This document shows, piece by piece, positions 16,686 to 24,465 of a DNA stretch of 64,000 nt. The stretch is from Nocardioides humilatus. Lineage in GTDB: Bacteria > Actinomycetota > Actinomycetes > Propionibacteriales > Nocardioidaceae. Positions within the stretch are counted from its first letter, which is position 1. The number at the start of each line of letters is the position of its first letter. The position numbers were made by a program, and so were the translations under genes. The stretch is taken from assembly GCF_008373755.1 (NCBI RefSeq), contig NZ_VUJV01000003.1:1178001-1242000 (forward strand), in the 5' to 3' direction. The notes beneath the pieces were generated by a model, which was given only the letters and a program-made list of their open reading frames with translations, searched no databases and was not told where the DNA came from.

Positions 16686-16747
16686 GCGGGGGTCCCTCCC
16701 GTGGTGGGTGGCCTCGAAGTTGTTTACGTAGAGTTTCAGTTCGTCAA

Positions 16748-16765
16748 CGACCCGTCAAGGGGTCG
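16748..16765. promoter_or_regulatory. Inverted repeat at the TetR/oxygenase divergent promoter
   Basis: CGACCC (16748-16753) and GGGTCG (16760-16765) form a 6-bp inverted repeat with 6-nt centre, immediately before the TetR start and overlapping its AAGGGG RBS. It lies between two divergent genes, the usual place of a TetR operator. The short arms make this tentative. Confidence 0.3.
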
Positions 16766-16769
16766 TACG

Positions 16770-17393
16770 ATGCGGGCCATGTCGAGCGTCATCCCCCTGC
16801 GGCCCGGTCCGGCCCGCCCCGACGCGGCCTCGCTGATCCGCGACCGGATCCTCGATGCCGCGACGGACTGCCTCCTCGAGGAGGGCCTCGACGCCCGACT
16901 CCACGCCGCGATCGCCGAGCGAGCCGGGATCTCGCGCCCCACCGTCTACAAGTACGTCGGCGACCAGGCCGCGATCGTCGCCGCGGTCCTCGACCGCGAG
17001 CTCGACCGGTTCTTCGGCGCGGCCGTTCCGGTGCTGCAGCGCAGCGACGACCTCCAGGCCCACCTGGTCAGCGCGATCGTCTTCGTCGTCGACTACGCCC
17101 GCGACCACGCCCTGCTCCAGAAGGCGCTCAAGGAGCACCCGGAGATCATCCTGCCGGCGCTCACGACCGAGTCCCGACCGCTCGTCGAGCGCGTGGTCGG
17201 CCTGTTCGAGGAACAGCTCGGGCGGGCACTGGGCCAGTCCTCGCCCGGCGGGCTCGACGCCCGCGCGGTCGCCGAGTGGTGCTACCGGATCGTCATCTCC
17301 CTGGCGACGACACCGACCGCGGGCCTCGACCGCGACGGCACCCGGGCCTACGTCGAGCGGCTCATCCGCCTGATGGCGCTCATCGAGGCCTGA
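16770..17393 (+). CDS. TetR/AcrR family transcriptional regulator
   Basis: A 207-residue repressor. The N-terminal HTH reads IRDRILDAATDCLLEEGLDA and then AERAGISRPTVYKYVGDQ, the standard TetR signature (about residues 22-70). The C-terminal half is the variable ligand-binding helical domain. The ATG at 16770 has AAGGGG 7 nt upstream; an in-frame ATG at 16779 has worse spacing. Its divergent position predicts control of the AurF-like oxygenase/DUF4873 pair and itself. Confidence 0.9.
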   Translation: MRAMSSVIPLRPGPARPDAASLIRDRILDAATDCLLEEGLDARLHAAIAERAGISRPTVYKYVGDQAAIVAAVLDRELDRFFGAAVPVLQRSDDLQAHLVSAIVFVVDYARDHALLQKALKEHPEIILPALTTESRPLVERVVGLFEEQLGRALGQSSPGGLDARAVAEWCYRIVISLATTPTAGLDRDGTRAYVERLIRLMALIEA

Positions 17394-17396
17394 GGC

Positions 17397-18461
17397 CTAC
17401 AGCTCGGCGCCGACCAGGACGGGCTCGTTGACCAGCGCGATGCCGTAGGCGCCCTCGACGCCGGCGCGCACCTCGCGAGCCAGGTCGAGCAGGTCCTCGG
17501 TCGACGCACCGCCGCGGTTGGTCAGCGCCAAGGTGTGCTTTGTCGACAAAGCGACTCGGCCCGCGCCGCGGTCGAGCCCGTAGCCCTTCCCGAAGCCGGC
17601 GTGCTCGATGAGCCACGCGGCACTGGTCTTGACGAGGCCGCCGTCGGCCGGCCAGGCCGGGGCGCCATCCGGCACCTGGTCGGCGGGGACGAGCGGGTTG
17701 GTGAAGAACGAGCCCGCGCTCCACGTGTCGTGGTCCGCGGCGTCGAGCACCATGCCCTTGCCACCGCGCAGTGCGAGCACCGCGGCGCGCACGTCGGCCA
17801 GGGGGGCGCGCTCGCCGATCTCGACGCCCAGGGCACGGGCGAGCTCGCCGTACGCGATCGGAGCCGAGAGGCTCCCCTGCCGCAGCTGGAAGGTCACCGA
17901 GAGCACCAGGTGCCGCCCGCCATGGGCGTCGTAACGGTCGATCTTGAAGCGGGAGGAGCGGTAGCCGAACCCGCAGTCGGCGACGGCGAAGGTGCGGATG
18001 CCGCGGAGCTTGCGGTCCCAGACGCGGACCGACGCGATCGTCTGCGCGACCTCCTGGCCGTAGGCGCCGACGTTCTGGATCGGGGTCGCGCCGACCGAGC
18101 CGGGGATGCCCGAGAGCGCCTCGATGCCGACCCAGCCGCGCTCAGCAGCGCGGGCGACCAGGTCGTCCCAGGTCTCCCCCGCCGCGACCGTGACGAGCGC
18201 ACCGCCGCAGGTCGAGTCGCCCTCGCCCGCAGCATCGACGTCGGCGCTCACACCGCGGGTGGCGACCTCGACCACGGTGCCGGCGAAGCCTTCGTCGGCC
18301 ACGACGAGGTTGCTGCCACCGCCGAGCACCAGGACCGGCTCACCGGCCGCATCGGCCGCGGTGACCGCGGCGACCACCTCGTCGTCGGTGGTGGCACGCA
18401 CCCAGGCACGAGCCGCCCCGCCGAGGCGCAGCGTGGTGTGGTCGGCGAGGCGCTCAGCCAA
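17397..18461 (-). CDS. murB: UDP-N-acetylmuramate dehydrogenase (MurB)
   Basis: A flavoenzyme that reduces UDP-GlcNAc-enolpyruvate to UDP-MurNAc in peptidoglycan synthesis. The product (~354 residues) has TLRLGGAARAW, the FAD-binding VLGGGSNLVVADEGF, ALSGIPGSVGATPIQNVGAYG (quoted as the usual pyrophosphate contact), FGYRSSRFK, and SAGSFFTNPLV with the catalytic Ser as in type I MurB. It ends NEPVLVGAEL. The likely start is TTG at 18461, overlapping the HadB stop by 8 nt; an in-frame GTG at 18485 is possible. Confidence 0.95.
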   Translation of the reverse strand: MAERLADHTTLRLGGAARAWVRATTDDEVVAAVTAADAAGEPVLVLGGGSNLVVADEGFAGTVVEVATRGVSADVDAAGEGDSTCGGALVTVAAGETWDDLVARAAERGWVGIEALSGIPGSVGATPIQNVGAYGQEVAQTIASVRVWDRKLRGIRTFAVADCGFGYRSSRFKIDRYDAHGGRHLVLSVTFQLRQGSLSAPIAYGELARALGVEIGERAPLADVRAAVLALRGGKGMVLDAADHDTWSAGSFFTNPLVPADQVPDGAPAWPADGGLVKTSAAWLIEHAGFGKGYGLDRGAGRVALSTKHTLALTNRGGASTEDLLDLAREVRAGVEGAYGIALVNEPVLVGAEL

Positions 18462-18855
18462 GTCGGACGACCGCCTTGGGGGCACCGAGGATCTTGTCGG
18501 CGCCGCAGGTGACCTCGAGGGCGATGGTCGCGAGCCCGTCGGCGACGGACTTGACGGTGCCGGCGACCCGCACGGTCGCCCCGCCCTCAGCAGGTACGAC
18601 GACGGGGGCGGTGAACTTGCAGCCCAGCTCGACCACCTCGGCGTCGTCGGACCACACGCCGACGGCGCGGGCGGCGAGCGCCATCGTGTACATGCCGTGG
18701 GCGATCACCCCCGGCAGCCCGACCAGGAGCGCGATCTCCTCGTCCTGGTGGATCGGGTTGTGGTCACCGGAGGCACCTGCATAGGCGACCAGGTCGGCGC
18801 GGGTGACGAGGTAGTCCTGCGGCTCGAGCTCGGCGCCCGCCGCGAGCGTCGTCAC
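18454..18855 (-). CDS. MaoC-like (R)-hydratase/dehydratase, HadB type
   Basis: A 133-residue hot-dog-fold protein. SGDHNPIHQDEEIA is the hydratase-2 motif with the catalytic Asp/His pair, followed by GVIAHGMYTMALAAR. With the preceding HadA-like gene it makes a two-subunit dehydratase, as HadAB in mycobacteria, where it removes water from 3-hydroxyacyl-ACP. In non-mycolate actinobacteria the pair probably serves fatty acyl elongation or another acyl substrate. GTG start overlaps the HadA stop (GTGA). Its place beside rpmG, trpT and secE matches rpmG2-hadABC-trpT-secE in M. tuberculosis. Confidence 0.88.
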   Translation of the reverse strand: MTTLAAGAELEPQDYLVTRADLVAYAGASGDHNPIHQDEEIALLVGLPGVIAHGMYTMALAARAVGVWSDDAEVVELGCKFTAPVVVPAEGGATVRVAGTVKSVADGLATIALEVTCGADKILGAPKAVVRLG

Positions 18856-19244
18856 GACGCGCTCCGGTGGACGATCGTCGCGCCCGCGGTGCAGACCAGC
18901 TCTCCGTCGGCATCGGTGATCGTGCTCGTCGTGCGCAGGATGTCGGTGCCCTCGATCTGGCGCACGCCGGTCACGGTCAGCCGTGCGGTGAGCTCGTCGC
19001 CGACGACCACCGGCCGCTCGTAGGCGAACTTCTGGTCGCCGTGGACGATCCGGGACAGCTCGACCTGCTCGGCCTCGAGGAACTCCAGCAGCGCGCGGAA
19101 GGTGACCACGATCGGGAACGTCGCGGGGATCCGCCGCTGGCTGGACCCGGTGGCGCCCGCGAAGGCGGCCACCTCCTCCTCGGTCACGACAAGGGGCCGG
19201 GTCGGCGGGAACTCGCGCCCGACGAGGGAAGCGTCGATCGGCAT
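18852..19244 (-). CDS. MaoC N-terminal-like dehydratase subunit, HadA type
   Basis: A 130-residue FAS1-like dehydratase. The FAGATGSSQRRIPATFPIV region is the hot-dog helix, with IVHGDQKFAYERPVVVGDEL downstream, as in HadA/HadC. It lacks the catalytic DxNxxH motif that its partner HadB carries, as expected for the substrate-binding subunit. ATG start. Divergent from the lipoprotein gene at 19272 across only 27 nt, so their promoters must overlap. Confidence 0.85.
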   Translation of the reverse strand: MPIDASLVGREFPPTRPLVVTEEEVAAFAGATGSSQRRIPATFPIVVTFRALLEFLEAEQVELSRIVHGDQKFAYERPVVVGDELTARLTVTGVRQIEGTDILRTTSTITDADGELVCTAGATIVHRSAS

Positions 19245-19271
19245 GCGGCCAGCCTATTGGAGTGGTCGTGC

Positions 19272-20282
19272 ATGCTTTCGGGCATGTCGGGTCGAGGGAT
19301 CGCCGCGGCGGTCGCTGCGACGGTCGCGCTCGGCCTGAGCGCGTGCACGGGCGAGGCCGACAGCGAGGAGCCCGAGCGCCGCGCCGAACTGAAGGGCTGC
19401 GGCCCGATCAGCTATGACGACGTGGTCGGCCGCGCGCCGTCGTACGTCGACGGACCGCTCGACCGCACGCCCAACGACCACGCCTTGTGCGCGGGCGCGT
19501 GGCTGCCCGACACCGACACCGAGTTCGTGCCCCAGGGACTCGTCGTCCGCGGGCGCGAGGCCTGGGTGAGCGGCTACGACGAGGGCGACGACGGCCCGTT
19601 CGGCCGCGACACCTGCCGGATCATCCGACTCGACGTCCGCACCGGCCGGGAGATCGCCCAACAGGCGCCCATCGAGGCCGACCAGGCTCCGCGCGACCAC
19701 GACGTCTGCCGCCACGGCGGCGGGCTCGCGCTCGACGACCACGGCCTGTGGATGTCGCAGCGCACCAAGATCTGGCTGCTCGACCCGGCCACGCTCGACG
19801 TGGTCCGCGTCTGGCACCTGGTCGACGAGGTGTGGGGCTCGTTCCTGGTCTTCGACGACGCCGGGCGACTCGGCGTCGCCGGGTTCAGCGGCCACCACCC
19901 CAAGGACATGCACTGGTTCGACGTCGCCCACGTGCTCGACCCGGGCCGCATCGACCTCACTCCCGACGACGCGGTCGCCGTCCAGCGCGGACCCAAGTCG
20001 GGCCAGGGCGCGCTGTGGGCCGACCTCGGCCCCGGACCCGCCCGGGTCTGGTTCACCCGCTCCAACACCCACTGCGGTGAGCTCTGGGCGGGTCCGCGGC
20101 TCCGTTTCGCCTTCCACCCGGGCTCGGAGGGCGTCTCCTACGCGCGCGACAAGGTCTGGGTGGTGAGCGAGACGACGGCGGCGCCGTACTTCCTCGATGG
20201 CGGGCGGCCCGTCGTGCCGACCGTGGCGCAGTACGACGTCAGCCGGTTCGGGCGCTGGGAGCGCTCCGACTGCGGGGCCTGA
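19272..20282 (+). CDS. Putative lipoprotein, propeller-like, unknown function
   Basis: A 336-residue exported protein. The signal sequence MLSGMSGRGIAAAVAATVAL ends in lipobox LSAC with Cys at residue 25. The mature part has repeated short beta-rich segments (GLVVRGREAWVSGYD, GLALDDHGLWMSQRTKIWLLD, ALWADLGPGPARVWFTRS) with several Cys, which suggests a beta-propeller. GGAG lies 9 nt before the ATG at 19272; ATG 19284 is an alternative. I do not recognise a named family. It interrupts the rpmG-hadA neighbourhood on the opposite strand. Confidence 0.72.
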   Translation: MLSGMSGRGIAAAVAATVALGLSACTGEADSEEPERRAELKGCGPISYDDVVGRAPSYVDGPLDRTPNDHALCAGAWLPDTDTEFVPQGLVVRGREAWVSGYDEGDDGPFGRDTCRIIRLDVRTGREIAQQAPIEADQAPRDHDVCRHGGGLALDDHGLWMSQRTKIWLLDPATLDVVRVWHLVDEVWGSFLVFDDAGRLGVAGFSGHHPKDMHWFDVAHVLDPGRIDLTPDDAVAVQRGPKSGQGALWADLGPGPARVWFTRSNTHCGELWAGPRLRFAFHPGSEGVSYARDKVWVVSETTAAPYFLDGGRPVVPTVAQYDVSRFGRWERSDCGA

Positions 20283-20287
20283 GGCCC

Positions 20288-20330
20288 GAAAAACGACAAC
20301 GACCCGGACTCCCTCACGGGAGCCGGGTCG
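20288..20330 (-). terminator. Rho-independent terminator of rpmG
   Basis: The stem CGACCCGG-a-CTCCC (20300-20313) pairs with GGGAGCCGGGTCG (20318-20330), with loop TCAC. On the minus strand it is followed by GTTTTTC (complement of 20288-20293). It ends the tRNA-Thr/tRNA-Met/rpmG transcript, and the convergent lipoprotein gene may use the same stem. Confidence 0.85.
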
Positions 20331-20351
20331 GTCAGCTGTGCGACCGAGCGG

Positions 20352-20522
20352 TCAGCGGGTTTCCTTGTGCTCGGTGTGCTTGCGGCAACGCGGGCAGAAC
20401 TTCGACAGCTCGAGGCGGTCGGGGTCGTTGCGCCGGTTCTTCTTCGTGATGTAGTTGCGCTCCTTGCACTCCACGCACGCGAGAGTGATCTTGGGGCGAA
20501 CGTCGCTGCTCTTGCTGGCCAC
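20352..20522 (-). CDS. rpmG: 50S ribosomal protein L33
   Basis: A 56-residue L33 that starts [19 protein letters not shown] (the Met is a GTG codon) and ends TEHKETR. CVEC and CPRC form the zinc ribbon, so this is the C+ type, used when zinc is sufficient. The GTG has AAGGA 6 nt upstream. It is preceded on the same strand by tRNA-Met and tRNA-Thr and ends at a strong terminator. The basic segment [16 protein letters not shown] is diagnostic. Confidence 0.97.
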   Translation of the reverse strand: MASKSSDVRPKITLACVECKERNYITKKNRRNDPDRLELSKFCPRCRKHTEHKETR

Positions 20523-20573
20523 GGGAAGTCCTTGCTGCTGTTGTCTGCGTTGGTGCTGCTGATGTCTTTGGCG

Positions 20574-20647
20574 TAGCGAGGGCGGGACTCGAACCCGCGA
20601 CACCACGATTATGAGTCGTGTGCTCTAACCACCTGAGCTACCCCGCC
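20574..20647 (-). tRNA. tRNA-Met, elongator (anticodon CAT)
   Basis: A 74-nt cloverleaf. GGCGGGG pairs with CCTCGCT with two G-U pairs, discriminator A. The anticodon stem-loop ACGACTCATAATCGT gives CAT, and the T-arm is GGGTTCGAGTCCC. The fully paired position 1-72 and lack of GGG-C anticodon-stem features argue for the elongator rather than the initiator. It lies 51 nt upstream of rpmG. Confidence 0.94.
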
Positions 20648-20664
20648 TAGGGTTTCAATCCCAG

Positions 20665-20737
20665 AGCCCCTTTACGGAATCGAACCGTAGACCTTCTCCT
20701 TACCATGGAGACGCTCTGCCGACTGAGCTAAAGGGGC
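20665..20737 (-). tRNA. tRNA-Thr (anticodon GGT)
   Basis: A 73-nt cloverleaf. GCCCCTT pairs with AAGGGGC, discriminator U. The anticodon loop ATGGTAA gives GGT. The T-arm is ACGGTTCGATTCCGT. It lies 17 nt upstream of tRNA-Met on the same strand. A hairpin with CGATAC/GTATCG arms (20750-20773) lies just upstream, between this tRNA and the amidase end. Confidence 0.95.
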
Positions 20738-20799
20738 AACGCCGCAGAACGATACAGGCCCCTGGTCGTATCGACGAAATTGGTGCGGTCCCCCGGGAT

Positions 20800-22200
20800 T
20801 CAGGCGTGGATCCGGGCCCAGGGACGCGCCTGTTCGACCTCGTAGGCGAGCTCCAGCAAGACCGCCTCACGACCCCAGCCGGCGCCGAACATCATGCCCT
20901 GCGGGAGGCCCGTCGAGGCCGTCGCGAGGGGCAGGGAGATCGCCGGGGTCCCGGTGACGTTCTGGAGGGGCGTGAAGGCGACCCACTCGTAGAGCTTCTC
21001 GACCAGGGTGTCGTAGTCCTGCGTGGGGTCGAGGTGGCCGATCTTGGGCGTGGGGGTCGCGAGCGTCGGGGTCAGCGTGACGTCGTACTTCTCGAAGAAG
21101 AGGGCCGCTTCCTTGGTGCTGCGGCGGAGCCGGATGATCGCTCCGGGCAGCCGGTGGACGTTGCGGCGCGCGTGGCGGGCCAGGCCCAAGGTGAGGTTGT
21201 CGTGGTTGGCCCGGACCCAGCTGCGGCCGTGCTGGCTGCGGCCGCCGGTGAGCAGCGCGAGCGCCAGGGTCGCCCAGTAGAGGAGGAAGTCCTCCCGGAA
21301 GGTGGCCGGCACCGGCGCCTCGGCCTCGATGACCGTGTGACCGAGGTCCTCGAGCAGCCGGGCCGTCTGCTCGGTCAGCGCCGTGACCTCCGCGTCGGCG
21401 CCGTGCTCGACGCCGGCGGTGTTGAGCGCGACCCGTAGCCGCTTGCGGCCGGGCCGGGTGAGGTCGCCGATCGGCGGCATCTCGAGCGACCGGAAGACCA
21501 GCTCGGCCTCCCGGTAGAAGGCCGCCGTGTCGCGCACGCTGCGGGTCACGACGCCGTCGGCGACGATCGGGATCGGCTGCTGGCGCATCTGGGCGTCCTG
21601 GGCCAGCCGGCCGCGGGTCGGCTTGAGGCCGACGAGCCCGTTGATCGACGCGGGGATCCGGATCGATCCGCCACCGTCGTTGGCGTGCGCGATCGGCACG
21701 GCCCCGGCGGCGACGAGCGCTGCCGACCCCGCGCTGGACGCGCCGGCGGTGTGCTCGGTGTCCCACGGGCACCGCACCGGCCCGAGCCGCGGGTGCTCGC
21801 AGCTGGGGCTGAAGCCGTACTCGGACAGCCGGGTCTTGCCGAGCGGGATGAGGCCGGTCGCGAGGAACATTCGCGCGAAGTCGCCGTCTTTCTTCGCCGC
21901 GCGCGGAGCCCAGGCGTCGGTGCCCTGCATCGTCGGCATGCCGGCGACCTCGACGTTGTCCTTCGCGAAGGTCGGTACGCCGGCGAAGTAGCCGCCCCGC
22001 GGGCTGCTCGCCTCGCGGCGGGCCCGGTTGAAGTCGCTGTAGGCGACGGCGCCCAGGGTCTCGCCGACCTGTTCGGTCCGAGCGATCGCGGCGTCGACGA
22101 CCTCACGGATCGACACCTCCCCCGCCTGCAGCCGGTCGACGACGCCCACCGCGTCGAGGTCGCCGAGAGCGTCGTCAGAGAAGGCGTGCACACGACTCAT
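20800..22200 (-). CDS. Amidase signature family hydrolase
   Basis: A 466-residue amidase with the Ser-cisSer-Lys triad: K80 in GVPTFAKDNVEVAG, S155 in TAGASSAGSA and nucleophile S179 in NDGGGSIRIP. It hydrolyses amide bonds of unknown substrates. GatA is unlikely because no gatB/gatC is nearby and the C-terminal half diverges. ATG 22200 gives MSRVHAFSDDALG; an in-frame GTG at 22227 overlaps the upstream LrgB stop and would add nine residues. Probably the last gene of a run from tag through lrgA and lrgB. Confidence 0.88.
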   Translation of the reverse strand: MSRVHAFSDDALGDLDAVGVVDRLQAGEVSIREVVDAAIARTEQVGETLGAVAYSDFNRARREASSPRGGYFAGVPTFAKDNVEVAGMPTMQGTDAWAPRAAKKDGDFARMFLATGLIPLGKTRLSEYGFSPSCEHPRLGPVRCPWDTEHTAGASSAGSAALVAAGAVPIAHANDGGGSIRIPASINGLVGLKPTRGRLAQDAQMRQQPIPIVADGVVTRSVRDTAAFYREAELVFRSLEMPPIGDLTRPGRKRLRVALNTAGVEHGADAEVTALTEQTARLLEDLGHTVIEAEAPVPATFREDFLLYWATLALALLTGGRSQHGRSWVRANHDNLTLGLARHARRNVHRLPGAIIRLRRSTKEAALFFEKYDVTLTPTLATPTPKIGHLDPTQDYDTLVEKLYEWVAFTPLQNVTGTPAISLPLATASTGLPQGMMFGAGWGREAVLLELAYEVEQARPWARIHA

Positions 22201-22223
22201 GAGGGCACCGTAAGGGGCGAGCG

Positions 22224-22940
22224 TCACCAGAGCCAGAGGGCGAGCAGCGGCAGGAGCAGGCTGATCGCCAGCGCGGACAGGCCCATCGAGAGCCCGGCGA
22301 AGGCGCCCTCGGTCTCGTGCTCGCGCAGCATCCGCGAGGCACCGACGCCGTGCGAGACGGCGCCCAGGGCGAGACCTCGCGCCCGGCGGTCGCGGATCCG
22401 CAGCAGATGCAGGGTGGTCGGCCCTGCGATCGCGCCGAAGATGCCGATCGTGATCGCGAAGACCGCGGCGAGCGGCGGGATGCCGCCGAGCGACTGGGTG
22501 AGCCCGATCGCGACCGGGGTCGTGGCGGCCTTGGCCGAGAGCGTCTCCTGGAGGGCTCGGTCGGCGCCGAGCCAGCGCGCGAGGAAGACCGCGCTCGTGA
22601 TCGAGGCGACGGCGCCGAGCAGGACCGCGACGACGAGCGGCACGACGAAGCCCTTGAGGCGGTCGTACTGCTTGTGCAGGGGGATCGCCAGCGCCACGGT
22701 GGCGGGCCCGAGCCAGAAGGCGATCATCTCGGTCGCGGAGCGGTAGTCGAGGTAGTCGACGTCGAGCAGCTCGATCGCGACGCCGGCGATCGCGATCGCG
22801 ACGAGCACCGGCTGCGCGAGCGCGTGCTCGCCCGTACGGCGCTGGAGCCAGCGCCCCGCCTGGTAGCCGCCCAGCGTGATGCCGAGCAGCCCGAGCGGTG
22901 AACGGGCGACCTCGAGGAGGGAGTCAACGGCGCTGGTCAT
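22224..22940 (-). CDS. LrgB/CidB family membrane protein
   Basis: A 238-residue integral membrane protein with about six hydrophobic spans. LGITLGGYQAGRW near the start and GIFGAIAGPTTLHLLRIRD plus ALGAVSHGVGASR in the C-terminal half are the LrgB hallmarks. LrgB works with LrgA in modulating murein hydrolase activity or in transport of small metabolites. ATGA overlap with the lrgA-like stop, so the pair is translationally coupled. Confidence 0.9.
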   Translation of the reverse strand: MTSAVDSLLEVARSPLGLLGITLGGYQAGRWLQRRTGEHALAQPVLVAIAIAGVAIELLDVDYLDYRSATEMIAFWLGPATVALAIPLHKQYDRLKGFVVPLVVAVLLGAVASITSAVFLARWLGADRALQETLSAKAATTPVAIGLTQSLGGIPPLAAVFAITIGIFGAIAGPTTLHLLRIRDRRARGLALGAVSHGVGASRMLREHETEGAFAGLSMGLSALAISLLLPLLALWLW

Positions 22941-23314
22941 CGTGCCCCCACCGGCTGGTCGTCGCGCGGCTCGCCGAGCAGCCGCTCGAGCCCGACCGCG
23001 GTCCAGCCGACCACCGCGAGGCCGACCAACCAGGAACCGACCATCGCGACCACGATCGGCAGCCAGTCGTCGCCGAGCACGCCGAGGTAGGCGACCACGC
23101 CGACGCCGGCCGGGATGAAGAAGAGCTGGAGGTGGCGCAGCAGGCCCGACCCGGCCCGGAGCACGGGTGCGTCGGCGGCCGGCTTGCGCAGCCGGAGGAA
23201 GACGAAGAGGAAGAGCATCCCGGCGACCGGACCCGGGACGGTCAGGTCGAGCAGGCGGACGACGACCTCGCCGAGGAGCTGGAAGCCGATCAGCCAGGTC
23301 AGTCCCTTGATCAC
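22937..23314 (-). CDS. LrgA/CidA family holin-like membrane protein
   Basis: A 125-residue protein with four hydrophobic spans. GFQLLGEVVVRLLDLTVPGPVAGM (quoted in part) and LLRHLQLFFIPAGVGVV are the LrgA signature, including the conserved P-G pair and the FFIPAGVG motif. Holin-like partner of the LrgB protein downstream. GTG start overlaps the tag stop (GTGA). Confidence 0.9.
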   Translation of the reverse strand: MIKGLTWLIGFQLLGEVVVRLLDLTVPGPVAGMLFLFVFLRLRKPAADAPVLRAGSGLLRHLQLFFIPAGVGVVAYLGVLGDDWLPIVVAMVGSWLVGLAVVGWTAVGLERLLGEPRDDQPVGAR

Positions 23315-23871
23315 GGGCGGCCCTGTCGGTGGCAGCCCGGGACGTGCGGGTCGAACAGACCGAGCGCCTGCATCAGGGCGTAGGCGGTGGTGGGTCCCAC
23401 GAAGGCGAAGCCGCGGCGCTTGAGCTCCTTGGCCATCGCGACCGACTCGGGCGAGGTGGTCGCGTCGGCCGAGGGCGTCGCGGCCAGGGCGAAGCCGAGG
23501 AGCAGCTGCTCCAGTCCCTCGGCGTCGCGCAGGTCGACCGTCGCGCGGGCGTTCTGGAGGGTGGCGAGGATCTTGGCGCGGTTGCGGACGATGCGAGCGT
23601 CGTCCATCAGCCGCGCGACGTCAGCGTCGTCGTAGCCCGCCACGACGTCCGCGTCGAACCCGGCGAACACCTCGCGGAAGGCCGGACGCTTCGCGAGGAT
23701 CGTGGCCCACGAGAGTCCCGACTGGAACGCCTCGAGCGTCATCCGTTCGAAGTACGCCGACTCACCCGTGACCGGCCGACCCCACTCCTCATCGTGGTAG
23801 TCGCGCATCGCCCCCGGACCGCCCGCCCACGCGCAGCGGCCGACGCCGTCCTCCCCGATGACCGGTCCCAT
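23311..23871 (-). CDS. tag: DNA-3-methyladenine glycosylase I
   Basis: Excises 3-methyladenine from alkylated DNA. The 186-residue protein has RCAWAGGPGAMRDYHDEEWG at the start, with the zinc Cys and His, then FERMTLEAFQSGLSW (helix-hairpin-helix region and the DNA-contacting LSW), MDDARIVRNRAKI, and GFAFVGPTTAYALMQALG. The C-terminal DPHVPGCH carries the remaining zinc ligands. Normal length for TagA. First gene of the coupled tag-lrgA-lrgB-amidase run; a symmetric repeat element lies just upstream (23903-24081). Confidence 0.95.
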   Translation of the reverse strand: MGPVIGEDGVGRCAWAGGPGAMRDYHDEEWGRPVTGESAYFERMTLEAFQSGLSWATILAKRPAFREVFAGFDADVVAGYDDADVARLMDDARIVRNRAKILATLQNARATVDLRDAEGLEQLLLGFALAATPSADATTSPESVAMAKELKRRGFAFVGPTTAYALMQALGLFDPHVPGCHRQGRP

Positions 23872-23902
23872 GGGCGCTCATCATGCCGCCCCGCCCGGAC
23901 AT

Positions 23903-24081
23903 CCCGCGAAGTCGCACTCTTGGTTGCACGAAGTCGCACTCCTGGTTGCACGAAGTGTCGGGGTTGAGCGCACGAAGTGTCGATGTTGCGCAGTCGAGGT
24001 GTCACACCTCGCACCGCCAACCCTGCGACTTCGGCCCACCAACCCTGCGACTTCGTGCAACCAAGAGTGCGACTTCGCGGG
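23903..24081. repeat. Symmetric intergenic element: 36-bp terminal inverted repeat plus 22-nt tandem units
   Basis: Left arm 23903-23938 (begins CCCGCGAAGTCGCACTCTTG) is the exact reverse complement of right arm 24046-24081. Inside, the left half is a run of 22-nt units starting GAAGT at about 23908, 23930, 23952 and 23974; the right half has three units of the same type inverted. A small palindrome GAGGTGT-C-ACACCTC (23996-24010) marks the centre. It fills most of the 216-nt gap between tag and the VOC gene. It resembles a REP/BIME-like or miniature element more than a gene; no ORF uses it. Confidence 0.85.
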
Positions 24082-24087
24082 CGGCGG

Positions 24088-24465
24088 TCAGCCGCCGTAC
24101 GGGACGGTGATGATCTCCAGCTTGTGGCCGTCGGGGGCGTCCCAGTAGACGCCGCGGCCGCCGTCGTTGTGGTTGATCCGGCCGGGCTCGCGCTCGAAGG
24201 GGTCGGCCCAGTAGGTCAGGCCGCGCTCCTGGATCCTCGCGAAGATCGCGTCGAAGTCGTCGTCGTCCACCAAGAACGCGTAGTGCTGCGGCTGGAACGG
24301 CCCCGGGTGGTGGAGCACGTCGAGGCTGACGCCGTTGGCCATGCGCACCTCGCGGAACGGGCCGTAGGTCTCGGCGCTGGGCAGCCCGAGTACGTCGGTC
24401 AGGAAGTCGGCCGTCGCATCCCGGTCGGACGCGTGGACGATCGTGTGGTTGAGCTCGACGCTCAT
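24088..24465 (-). CDS. VOC (glyoxalase/dioxygenase superfamily) protein
   Basis: A 125-residue single-unit vicinal-oxygen-chelate protein. NHTIVHASDRDATADFLTDV opens the first beta-alpha-beta module, HYAFLVDDDDFDAIFARI the second, and RGVYWDAPDGHKLEIITVPYG closes it. Possible metal ligands are H7, H61 and E117 by eye. Substrate unknown. The ATG overlaps the pirin stop (ATGA), so the two are coupled. Confidence 0.85.
   Translation of the reverse strand: MSVELNHTIVHASDRDATADFLTDVLGLPSAETYGPFREVRMANGVSLDVLHHPGPFQPQHYAFLVDDDDFDAIFARIQERGLTYWADPFEREPGRINHNDGGRGVYWDAPDGHKLEIITVPYGG

Noticed and set aside
23739-24020. Small ORFs through the symmetric repeat
   Set aside because: Several frames stay open because of the repeat; none has an RBS or consistent codon use.
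23903-24081. CRISPR array
   Set aside because: Units are 22 nt and adjacent without spacers, and the second half is inverted; no cas genes nearby.
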